The notes below the pieces were generated by a model. That model was given only the letters and a program-made list of their open reading frames with translations. It was not told the origin of the DNA and searched no databases. Below, one piece after another: positions 25,366-32,347 of a DNA stretch of 64,000 bases. Position numbers and translations under genes: made by a program. The stretch spans positions 62,001 to 126,000 of the forward strand of contig CALLUD010000024.1 of assembly GCA_938011325.1 (NCBI GenBank), written 5' to 3'. The stretch's first letter is position 1. Every line of letters starts with the position of its first letter. Source of the DNA: an uncultured Spartobacteria bacterium (GTDB lineage: Bacteria; Verrucomicrobiota; Verrucomicrobiia; Chthoniobacterales; JAATET01).

Positions 25366-25408
25366 CCGGTGTCTCGCGTTCCACCTGCTGGTGCGTTAGA
25401 ACATCCCC

Positions 25409-26302
25409 ATGCCATCCCCGCGCGACCCCTTGGCGGAGGCGTTTTTCGAATACCTCGAAGGCGAGCGAAATGCCTCCCCGCGCACCGTCATCAACTACCG
25501 TCACGCGCTGGAACAGTTCCGGCAATTTCGCCCCGGAATCAGCTGGCGCGCAGCCACCGCCGACGACTTCCGCGCCTTCCTCCTCGAGCTCATGAAGGCC
25601 GATCGATCCCGCGCATCCATCCGCCTCGCCTTCGCAGCCCTGCGTAGTTTCTACAAATTCCTTTTCGAACGCAAAGGACTGCCAGTCAACGTCTTGAAGT
25701 CGGTTATTCTGCCAAAGGCAGAGAAACGATTGCCTGAATTTTTAACCTTGAAGCAGGTCGAGGAGCTGCTGGCGGCACCGTTGAATGCTCCGCTCGAGAA
25801 GCAGGCTCCGTCCTGGGTGCCCCTTCGCGACGCAGCCATGCTGGAGGTCCTTTACTCGAGCGGGCTGCGCATCTCCGAACTGGCCTCCTTGAACGTCAAT
25901 GACGTCGATCCGTTCTCGGAGACGCTCCGGGTGGTCGGCAAAGGATCCAAGGAGCGGGTCTGCCCCATTGGCGCCCCCGCCCTGCAGGCGATTTCCCACT
26001 ACCGCCAGGCGGCCGGAGTTCACTCGGGGCCGCTCTTCATCAACAAATCCCGCCGCCGGCTCACGACCCGGTCGATCTGGGACCGCATGAAGAAATACAT
26101 CCGTCAGGTCGGCCTGCCCGCCACCACGAGCCCGCACAAGCTGCGCCACAGTTTTGCGACCCATATGCTCGATCACGGCGCCGACCTGCGAAGTGTGCAG
26201 ACACTGCTTGGGCATTCCAGCCTCTCGACCACCCAGATCTACACTCACGTAACCACGGATCGGTTGAAAAAGGCCTACGACAAGGCCCACCCCCGGGCAT
26301 AA
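25409..26302 (+). CDS. Tyrosine recombinase XerC/XerD
   Basis: A 297-residue site-specific recombinase that resolves chromosome dimers at dif. N-terminal SAM-like domain (FFEYLEGERNASPRTVINYRHALEQF), catalytic Arg in YSSGLRISEL, Lys in VGKGSKER, HKLRHSFATH, then LGHSSLSTTQIYTHV with the nucleophile Tyr. The length and the absence of phage or integron neighbours point to the housekeeping enzyme, but XerC and XerD cannot be told apart from sequence alone here. A terminator hairpin follows the stop at once. Confidence 0.9.
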   Translation: MPSPRDPLAEAFFEYLEGERNASPRTVINYRHALEQFRQFRPGISWRAATADDFRAFLLELMKADRSRASIRLAFAALRSFYKFLFERKGLPVNVLKSVILPKAEKRLPEFLTLKQVEELLAAPLNAPLEKQAPSWVPLRDAAMLEVLYSSGLRISELASLNVNDVDPFSETLRVVGKGSKERVCPIGAPALQAISHYRQAAGVHSGPLFINKSRRRLTTRSIWDRMKKYIRQVGLPATTSPHKLRHSFATHMLDHGADLRSVQTLLGHSSLSTTQIYTHVTTDRLKKAYDKAHPRA

Positions 26303-26303
26303 A

Positions 26304-26336
26304 AAAGCGCCTTCACCGGGCTGGCGAAGGCGCTTT
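26304..26336 (-). terminator. Terminator between xer and the bL28 gene pair
   Basis: AAAGCGCCTTC (26304-26314) and GAAGGCGCTTT (26326-26336) form a perfect 11-bp stem with an 11-base loop. On the minus strand it is followed by a run of six T, so it ends the bL28 transcript well; on the plus strand it is only followed by TTTC and is weaker, but it may serve both. Confidence 0.88.
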
Positions 26337-26357
26337 CGGGAAATTGGAAAAAGCCTC

Positions 26358-26561
26358 TTAGCGCTTCTTCTTGAGGAGCGGAAGACCCGTCTTCTCGTTT
26401 TCGGAAACTTCGTAGCCGGCCGGCAGTTCATCGAGAGCCCCCTCACCCGGAGTGCCTGCGAAGTAATAAAGGGTCACTTCCTGTCCGCCACGCAGCTTTT
26501 GCAAGCGATGATGGAGATAGTAGGTTTTGCCGGACTTTTTGCTGTTTACACTGAATGGCAT
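26358..26561 (-). CDS. Small conserved protein downstream of bL28
   Basis: A 67-residue basic protein: SVNSKKSGKTYYLHHRLQKLRGGQEVTLYYFAG, then ELPAGYEVSENEKTGLPLLKKKR. I recall similar short proteins of unknown function (KSGK.YYLH ... LRGG ... IYYFA ... LP.GYEV) in other bacteria. It has no membrane segment. It lies 38 bases after rpmB on the same strand and shares its terminator, so a ribosome-linked or nucleic-acid-binding role is plausible but unproved. Confidence 0.75.
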   Translation of the reverse strand: MPFSVNSKKSGKTYYLHHRLQKLRGGQEVTLYYFAGTPGEGALDELPAGYEVSENEKTGLPLLKKKR

Positions 26562-26599
26562 GGTTCGTGGGTTGGTGGAGGTTTGTTCGTTGAGGGGAA

Positions 26600-26863
26600 T
26601 TAAATGAGATTTGCTTCCTTGAGCGTGGCGTAAGCGCCCTTTTTCGACAAGGTCTTTAACGCGCGAGCCGTCGCTTTTACAGTGACGTATTTCTTGAGCT
26701 CAGGCACCCAGACGCGCTTCTTGCGAAGATTCGGGGAAATCTCGCGCGGCACTACCTTGGTGACGTGCATTCCGATGCCGCCTTTTTTCTTGGCGAGACC
26801 ACGGCGGTGGATCTTTGATCCACGCGAGGGCTTCGCGCCTGTAATTTCACACTGTCTAGCCAT
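26600..26863 (-). CDS. rpmB: 50S ribosomal protein L28 (bL28)
   Basis: An 87-residue ribosomal protein. MARQCEITGAKPSRGSKI, the HRRGLAKKKGG segment and NLRKKRVWVPELKKYVTVKATARALKTLSKKG are typical of bL28, including the basic residues that contact 23S rRNA. It lacks the N-terminal Cys pairs of zinc-binding forms. Followed by a small conserved gene and a strong terminator. Confidence 0.95.
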   Translation of the reverse strand: MARQCEITGAKPSRGSKIHRRGLAKKKGGIGMHVTKVVPREISPNLRKKRVWVPELKKYVTVKATARALKTLSKKGAYATLKEANLI

Positions 26864-26938
26864 AAAATTGGATTTGAGGAAGGGTGAGAATCCGCGCTCA
26901 CCCTGTTCGGGTCAAGTGGTTTTTCAGAAGAGCGCCGG

Positions 26939-27676
26939 TTAATTCGATCCGGTATTTGCGAGCAACGCCGCCTGGATGTCGAGCAATTGCGTAATGCCGG
27001 CCCGGCCGAGCTCGAGCATGGCGGAAAGCTGGTCGGGCGAAAATGTCGCCTCCTCCCCCGATCCCTGCAACTCGACGAATTCGAGGTTCTCGGTCATGAC
27101 CAGGTTCATGTCCACGGAGGCGTCGCGGTCCTCGGCATAATCGAGATCCAGCAGCACCTCCCCATTCACGATCCCGACGCTCACCGCCGCCACGCGTTGT
27201 TTGATCGGCAATGCCGGGATTTTCTCCGCCGCCACCAGTTCCCGGCAGGCAAGCACCACCGCCACCGCCGCACCGGTGATCGCCGCCGTGCGCGTGCCTC
27301 CGTCCGCCTGCAGCACGTCGCAATCCACCCAGAGGGTGCGCGGCCCGAGTGCCTCCAGATCCACCACCGCCCGCAGCGAGCGGCCGATCAACCGCTGAAT
27401 CTCGGTGCTGCGTCCGTCCAGCCTGCCCTTGGAAATGTCGCGCGGCTTCCGCGTAAGCGTCGAGTAAGGCAGCATCGAATACTCGGCCGTGATCCAGCCG
27501 CCGGTGACATTTTGCTCGCGCATCCACCGGGGAACGTTTTCGTCGACGGTCGCCGCGCAGATGACCTTGGTATTGCCTGCGGAGATCAGCACGGACCCCA
27601 TCGCATGGGGCGCCACCCCCGGTTCGAGGTGGATTTTACGGAGTTCGGAGGCACTGCGATTGTCGGAACGGACCAT
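26939..27676 (-). CDS. rph: Ribonuclease PH
   Basis: A 245-residue phosphorolytic exonuclease that trims tRNA 3' ends. The ATG at 27676 gives MVRSDNRSASELRKIHLEPG, the normal N-terminus; the open frame extends 33 codons upstream without homology. Family blocks: GSVLISAGNTKVICAATV, TAEYSMLPYSTLTRKPRD, GRSTEIQRLIGRSLRAVVDL, and WVDCDVLQADGGTRTAAITGA with the catalytic Asp residues. The divergent tRNA-Pro gene starts 117 bases from its start codon. The window holds one tRNA with no encoded CCA and two with it, all of which would need 3' trimming. Confidence 0.95.
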   Translation of the reverse strand: MVRSDNRSASELRKIHLEPGVAPHAMGSVLISAGNTKVICAATVDENVPRWMREQNVTGGWITAEYSMLPYSTLTRKPRDISKGRLDGRSTEIQRLIGRSLRAVVDLEALGPRTLWVDCDVLQADGGTRTAAITGAAVAVVLACRELVAAEKIPALPIKQRVAAVSVGIVNGEVLLDLDYAEDRDASVDMNLVMTENLEFVELQGSGEEATFSPDQLSAMLELGRAGITQLLDIQAALLANTGSN

Positions 27677-27749
27677 GAGGTCGGCGAGAATGATTGGCCG
27701 CAATATCTTGACGCAAGCATCGAATTCCCGCCCTCCCTCGAATCTCCGC

Positions 27750-27778
27750 TTGCGCGGTGCGCACTTTCCACGCATAGT
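27750..27778 (+). promoter_or_regulatory. Putative promoter of tRNA-Pro
   Basis: TTGCGC (27750-27755), a 17-base spacer and CATAGT (27773-27778) resemble a sigma-70-type promoter (4 of 6 matches each); the tRNA begins 15 bases after the -10 box. Confidence 0.4.
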
Positions 27779-27793
27779 TCGCCTCCCATTTCA

Positions 27794-27867
27794 CGGGCTG
27801 TGGCTCAGCTTGGTAGAGCGCCTCGTTCGGGACGAGGAGGTCGTGGGTTCGAATCCCGCCAGCCCGA
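27794..27867 (+). tRNA. tRNA-Pro (anticodon CGG)
   Basis: Full cloverleaf: acceptor CGGGCTG/CAGCCCG, D stem GCTC/GAGC, anticodon stem CCTCG/CGAGG with loop TTCGGGA (anticodon CGG, reading CCG), T stem GTGGG/CCCGC with loop TTCGAAT, discriminator A. No CCA is encoded (the next bases are TTT), unlike the two other tRNAs in the window. Confidence 0.96.
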
Positions 27868-28061
27868 TTTTCCGCTGTCTGCACCACCCGGACGGACTCG
27901 ATGCCGTCTCGACGATGGCCGGCAGCATGCTCCCCGAGGCGCGGGTGCAATGGATCGGCGGACGTTGCGCGACGCGATTGAATGCCTCAACGCCTGCAAA
28001 CGCGCGGACGCGAGCACCATTCCAACAAAGTGCCGCGCGCTAGCGGTTGGTCCGCAAGAGA

Positions 28062-28730
28062 TCAGCGCAGCAGATCGGGGCGTCTCTCGCGCGTAAGCCT
28101 CTCCGCCTGCTCCCTCCGCCATTTTTCGATGGCGGCGTGATTGCCCGACAACAGCACCTCCGGCACCTTCCAGTCCTGAAACGTCTCGGGCCGCGTGTAA
28201 TGCGGATGGTCGAGCAAATGGCTGGTGAAGGAATCCTGCACCGCGGATTCCGCGTCGCCGAGCACTCCCGGAAGCAACCTCACGATGGCATCGGTCACAA
28301 CGAGCGCCGCCAGTGCTCCGTTGGTAAGCACGTAGTCGCCGATCGAGAGCTCGTCGTCGACGAGATGGTCCGCCACACGCTGGTCCACGCCTTCGTAATG
28401 ACCGGAGATCAAAATGAGATGCTCGACGCGCGAATATTCGCGCGCGATCGACTGATCGAACTTCCTGCCCTGCGGCGTCATGAGCACGACCCTAGTCTGC
28501 GGGCCGCGCAAATCCGACAGTGCGCGAAAAATCGGCTCCACCTTCATCACCATTCCCGGGCCGCCGCCATAGGGCATGTCGTCGGTCACGCGATGGCGCC
28601 CCTCCGCCCATTCCCGCAGATCCAGGGCCTCGACCGTCACGAGGCCGCGCTCCCGCGCGCGCCTGAGCATGCTTTCGCCAAGCACGCCGTGGCAGATGCC
28701 GGGGAACAGGGTCAGGATCTGAATCTTCAC
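28062..28730 (-). CDS. trmD: tRNA (guanine-37-N1)-methyltransferase
   Basis: A 222-residue SPOUT methyltransferase that makes m1G37 in tRNAs reading CNN codons, including the tRNA-Pro encoded next to it. Signatures: MKIQILTLFP at the start, the trefoil-knot SAM site LILISGHYEGVDQRV and ELSIGDYVLTNGALAALVVTDAIVRLLPGVLG, and DDMPYGGGPGMVMK. The usual neighbours rpsP, rimM and rplS are absent. The 194 bases between its stop and the tRNA-Pro gene hold no convincing gene; the divergent penicillin-binding protein gene starts 56 bases upstream. Confidence 0.96.
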   Translation of the reverse strand: MKIQILTLFPGICHGVLGESMLRRARERGLVTVEALDLREWAEGRHRVTDDMPYGGGPGMVMKVEPIFRALSDLRGPQTRVVLMTPQGRKFDQSIAREYSRVEHLILISGHYEGVDQRVADHLVDDELSIGDYVLTNGALAALVVTDAIVRLLPGVLGDAESAVQDSFTSHLLDHPHYTRPETFQDWKVPEVLLSGNHAAIEKWRREQAERLTRERRPDLLR

Positions 28731-28786
28731 AAGTTTCTCACGCCGTCTTCACTGGCATTTATGGAGTCCGCAATTAACCTGCGCAA

Positions 28787-30703
28787 GTGCCCGCGCGGAG
28801 AAAGACTTCCAGCAAACGTGCGAGTTCCCGACGACGCTTGAGCCGCCCACACCGCGGACGGCCCGTCCCGCGTCGGCGGCGCAGGTTTTCGCGCCTTCGA
28901 ATTTTCCTCAAGCTCGGCATCGCCGCGCTGGCTCTGTGGGCCCTCGTTGGAGCGTTCTATTACGCCTGGGCGCTGACCTTCGATCTTCGCGGCATCCGCA
29001 ACATGCCGCAACGCTCGGCGGTGTTCGACCGCAATGGGAATTTCTACAGCCGGCTCGAGGGGGAAAACCGCGTCGTCGCGCCGTTCGACCGCATCTCGAA
29101 CCACTTCGTGAATGCGCTCATCACTCGCGAGGACACCCGGTTTTACAGCCATCACGGAATCGACCCCATCGGCATCGCGCGGGCCATTGTCCGCAACCTG
29201 CTGCTCGGCGGCATTCGCGAAGGCGGGTCAACAATCACCCAGCAGCTCGCGCGCAACAGCTTCCCGCTCGGCGGCCGCAACCTGCATCGCAAGCTCATCG
29301 AGGCCGCGCTCGCGTTTCGCATCGAGACCGAGCTGACGAAGGAGGAAATCCTCGAAGCCTACATGAATCGCATCTACTTCGGCTCGGGCTACTACGGAGT
29401 CGACACGGCGAGCCGCGCGTATTTCGGGAAACCCGCCTCGCGCCTCACGCTCTCCGAGGCGGCGTTGCTCGCCGGGCTGATCCGCAGTCCGTCGAATTTC
29501 TCGCCTTTCAACAACTACGAAGCCTCGATCCGCGAACGTGACGTTGTGCTCCATCGCATGCACGAAGTGGGCCTGATCGACGCCGCCCAGCTCGCCGACG
29601 CGCTGAAGGAAAAAATCGTGCTCGCGCCGAAGCCCTCTTCCACGCCGCAGGCCAACTGGGCGATGGAAACCATCCGCCGCGAACTCTCCCTCGTGCTGCC
29701 GGAGGACCGGGTGGCCGAGGGAGGACTGAACATCTACACGACCATCGATCCCGACCTGCAGGCGAAAGCCGAGCGCGCGCTGAAGCGGCGGCTCGAGCAG
29801 ATCGAAAAACGACCGGGATTTCGCGCCAATGGCGACACCCTGCAGGGCGCCCTGCTGGCGATCGACAATCGCTCGGGCGGAATCCGGGCGATCGTTGGTG
29901 GGCGCGACCTCTCCTCGAGCCGCTTTCATCGCGCGTTCGAAGCGAGGCGGCCCATCGGCTCCACGGCCAAGCCGTTCGTGTTTGCCACCGCCTTTTCACG
30001 AGGCGTGAAGCCCTCCGATCGTGTTTCCGACGACCGTCTGCGGCGCAACGAAATCCCCCGCGAACTCGGCAGCTACGATCCCGCAAACTCCGACCGCAAA
30101 TACCGGGGAACCATTCGCGTTTCCGAAGCGCTTCGCGATTCCCGCAACACCGCGACCGTCCGCGTGGGGCTCCGGGCGGGACTCGACGCCGTCGCCGACA
30201 CGATGGAACGCGCCGGCCTCGCGTGGGACATTCCGCGCTTTCCGTCCATCTGCCTCGGGAGTTTCGAAACCACGCTCAAGGACCTCACCGCCGCCTACAC
30301 TGCGTTCGCGACCGGCGGAATCCGGCTCCAGCCCTATCTCATCGAAAAGATCACCGACTCCGACGGCAACGTCCTTTTCCAGGCCACCCACGGCCGCATT
30401 CGCTTCCTCGATCCCAAGGCCGCCGAAATGACGACCTCCATCCTTGAAGACGTCGTCACGCGCGGCACCGCCTCGAACGCCCGCGCGCTCGGATTGCGCA
30501 AAAGGGCGGGCGGAAAAACCGGAACGACCGATCAATTTCGCGATGCGTGGTTCATCGGATTCACCAAATCACTGACGTGCGGCGTTTGGGTGGGATTTGA
30601 CCAGCCAAGAACCATCCTTCCCGGCGGTTATGGCGCCGATCTGGCGCTGCCGATCTGGGTCGACGTCATGCAGGCCGCCAACAGCTCCGCCTACCCCGAC
30701 TGA
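28787..30703 (+). CDS. Class A penicillin-binding protein (PBP1A type)
   Basis: A 638-residue bifunctional peptidoglycan synthase. The proposed GTG start gives a very basic N-tail (Arg/Lys-rich to about residue 40) and then one membrane anchor (about 43-64). Glycosyltransferase family 51 domain: ITREDTRFYSHHGID with the catalytic Glu, EGGSTITQQLARN and RKLIEAALAFRIE. Transpeptidase domain: STAK in RPIGSTAKPF (nucleophile Ser), SRN in RDSRNTATVRVG and KTG in GGKTGTTDQFRDAWFIGF. The family works with elongation or division machineries at the inner membrane. Its stop overlaps the next start by one base (TGATG). Confidence 0.93.
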   Translation: MPARRKTSSKRASSRRRLSRPHRGRPVPRRRRRFSRLRIFLKLGIAALALWALVGAFYYAWALTFDLRGIRNMPQRSAVFDRNGNFYSRLEGENRVVAPFDRISNHFVNALITREDTRFYSHHGIDPIGIARAIVRNLLLGGIREGGSTITQQLARNSFPLGGRNLHRKLIEAALAFRIETELTKEEILEAYMNRIYFGSGYYGVDTASRAYFGKPASRLTLSEAALLAGLIRSPSNFSPFNNYEASIRERDVVLHRMHEVGLIDAAQLADALKEKIVLAPKPSSTPQANWAMETIRRELSLVLPEDRVAEGGLNIYTTIDPDLQAKAERALKRRLEQIEKRPGFRANGDTLQGALLAIDNRSGGIRAIVGGRDLSSSRFHRAFEARRPIGSTAKPFVFATAFSRGVKPSDRVSDDRLRRNEIPRELGSYDPANSDRKYRGTIRVSEALRDSRNTATVRVGLRAGLDAVADTMERAGLAWDIPRFPSICLGSFETTLKDLTAAYTAFATGGIRLQPYLIEKITDSDGNVLFQATHGRIRFLDPKAAEMTTSILEDVVTRGTASNARALGLRKRAGGKTGTTDQFRDAWFIGFTKSLTCGVWVGFDQPRTILPGGYGADLALPIWVDVMQAANSSAYPD

Positions 30704-31665
30704 TGTCCACCGCGCTGCTTCTTGACCCTCTTTTCAAGGGACACGAAACCGATCTGCATCACCCGGAGGCGCCGGAGCGCCTCGATGCGCTCATCACCGC
30801 CTTCGAAGCCACCGGGCTCACGGAGCGTTGTCTCCGCGTTGCCCCACGCCCCGCCACGCTCGAGGAAGTGCGGACTGCACATCGGGAGGAATACGTGGAG
30901 AACGTGCTCGAAGAGATCGCCGGCGGCGCGAGGTCGCTCGCCAACGGCGATGTAAGCGTCTGCCGGAAGTCCGGAGAGATCGCGCTGAACGCCGTCGGCG
31001 GCGTGCTCAACGTCGTGGACCTCGTGATGCGCGGTGACGCGACGAATGCCTTTTGCGCCGCGCGCCCGCCCGGTCATCACGCCACCCCCGACCGCGCGAT
31101 GGGGTTCTGCATTTTCAACAACGTCGCCATCGCCGCGCGCCACGCACAGTCCGTTCACGGGTTGGACCGCGTCGCGATTCTGGATTGGGACGTTCATCAC
31201 GGGAATGGCACGCAGGACATCTTTTACACCGACGACACGGTCCTCTTTTGCAGCACGCACCAAAGTCCCTGGTATCCCGGGACCGGCGCGGCGTCGGAAT
31301 CCGGCGAAGGGCGCGGCGAAGGATTCACGATCAACCGCCCCTTCCGCGCCGGTGCGGGTCGAAAGGAGATCGTTGGCGCGTTTCTCGACACCTTCCTTCC
31401 GGCGGTCCGCAAGTTCCGCCCGCAATTGATTCTTCTCTCGGCGGGATTCGACTCGCGAATCGGCGACCCTCTGGGCTTCTTCCGCCTCGAGGACGAGGAT
31501 TTCGCCGCGCTCACCCGCGCCGTTCTCGAGGTCGCTGCGGAATGCTGCGACGGGCGGGTGATCTCCGTGCTGGAAGGCGGTTACTCGCTTTCCGGGCTGG
31601 CCTCGGCCGCATCCGCCCATCTTTCGGAATTGATCGGCTCAAAATCACCCGCCTGCTCTGATTAA
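30703..31665 (+). CDS. Histone-deacetylase-fold amidohydrolase (acetoin-utilisation AcuC-like)
   Basis: A 320-residue zinc hydrolase of the arginase/deacetylase fold. Active-site blocks: RPPGHHATPDRAMGFCIFNN (tandem His), VAILDWDVHHGNGTQDIFY (zinc Asp and His), LLSAGFDSRIGDPLGFFRL (second zinc Asp) and VLEGGYSLSGL (Gly-Gly-Tyr). Bacterial members remove acetyl groups from lysines, polyamines or acetylated metabolites; the substrate here is open. It is coupled to the PBP gene by a 1-base overlap, but no functional link is known. Confidence 0.9.
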   Translation: MSTALLLDPLFKGHETDLHHPEAPERLDALITAFEATGLTERCLRVAPRPATLEEVRTAHREEYVENVLEEIAGGARSLANGDVSVCRKSGEIALNAVGGVLNVVDLVMRGDATNAFCAARPPGHHATPDRAMGFCIFNNVAIAARHAQSVHGLDRVAILDWDVHHGNGTQDIFYTDDTVLFCSTHQSPWYPGTGAASESGEGRGEGFTINRPFRAGAGRKEIVGAFLDTFLPAVRKFRPQLILLSAGFDSRIGDPLGFFRLEDEDFAALTRAVLEVAAECCDGRVISVLEGGYSLSGLASAASAHLSELIGSKSPACSD

Positions 31666-31712
31666 AACGCTTGCACCCATTCCGCGCCTGCGCGTAAAAA
31701 GCGTTTCCAGAT

Positions 31713-32138
31713 ATGAAGTTTCCCGCCCTCATTGCCTTGACCCTCGCCGTCGGCGCTTCGGTTGCTTTTGCTGACATCCAGTCCCCGCCGGCCTCTGAAT
31801 ACGGCCCGACTCGCAAGCTCGGCCGCGGCCTTGCCAACATCGCCTTTGGTCCGACGGAGCTGATCACCTCGATGACCGAAGTGAACTACAAGGACGGCAA
31901 CTCGGCCATGTGGAGCTACGGAGTCATCCGTGGCGTCGGTCGCTCTCTCGCGCGTCTCGGCTTCGGTGTCTATGAGGTCGCCCTCTTCCCGTTCCCGACC
32001 TACAAGGGCAGCTACCGTCCGCCTTACAAGAGCGACATTCCGTGGATCCACTGCGGATATGCGGAGTTCCCGCCGGAGCTTGGCTTCGAGACCCGTTACA
32101 ACTACGTGCGCGACTACCAGCGCTCACCTTCTCTCTAA
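31713..32138 (+). CDS. Exosortase-system-associated protein, TIGR04073 family
   Basis: A 141-residue exported protein with a clear signal peptide (about residues 1-20, ending AFA). The pattern RKLGRGLANIAFGPTELITSMTEVNYKDG, a Gly-rich helix (GVIRGVGRSLARLGFGVYEVALFPFP) and the end with Pro/Tyr-rich segments matches what I recall of TIGR04073, a short family found in genomes that carry PEP-CTERM/exosortase systems. This agrees with the PEP-CTERM protein at 21312. The molecular role is unknown. A strong terminator follows. Confidence 0.75.
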   Translation: MKFPALIALTLAVGASVAFADIQSPPASEYGPTRKLGRGLANIAFGPTELITSMTEVNYKDGNSAMWSYGVIRGVGRSLARLGFGVYEVALFPFPTYKGSYRPPYKSDIPWIHCGYAEFPPELGFETRYNYVRDYQRSPSL

Positions 32139-32162
32139 GGGATACTTCAAACTCTTTGAAAG

Positions 32163-32189
32163 CGGCGGAGAGCAATCTCCGCCGTTTTT
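32163..32189 (+). terminator. Rho-independent terminator after the TIGR04073 gene
   Basis: CGGCGGAGA (32163-32171), loop GCAA, TCTCCGCCG (32176-32184), followed by TTTTTC: a perfect 9-bp stem with a tetraloop and a T-run. Confidence 0.93.
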
Positions 32190-32295
32190 CTTTTGTCCGG
32201 ATTCCCCCCTGCGCTGCCGGTCTGTTCCCACACGAACGGGATTTCGCCACGTTATGCCGGATGCCTCAGCGCCAGAGAACCAGCTGGATCCCGCA

Positions 32296-32330
32296 CGAAA
32301 AAAGGCGGCTGCCTTGTGAGCAGCCGCCTT
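32296..32330 (-). terminator. Rho-independent terminator after the GH2 gene
   Basis: AAGGCGGCTGC (32302-32312) and GCAGCCGCCTT (32320-32330) form a perfect 11-bp stem with a 7-base loop; on the minus strand it is followed by a T-run, 18 bases past the GH2 stop. Confidence 0.9.
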
Positions 32331-32347
32331 CTTTGTGAAGCCTCGAG

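Noticed and set aside
25409..26302. Tyrosine recombinase as evidence for an integron, phage or transposon
   Set aside because: Length and motifs are those of housekeeping XerC/D; no attachment repeats, cassettes, phage genes or composition change are visible around it.
27868..28061. Possible 42-codon gene (ATG at 27915) between tRNA-Pro and trmD
   Set aside because: No ribosome site, no recognisable sequence and odd composition; I see no supported feature in these 194 bases.
31665..31706. AAACGCTT/AAGCGTTT inverted repeat between the deacetylase-fold and TIGR04073 genes
   Set aside because: The 26-base loop and lack of a T-run make a terminator unlikely; too weak to list as a site.
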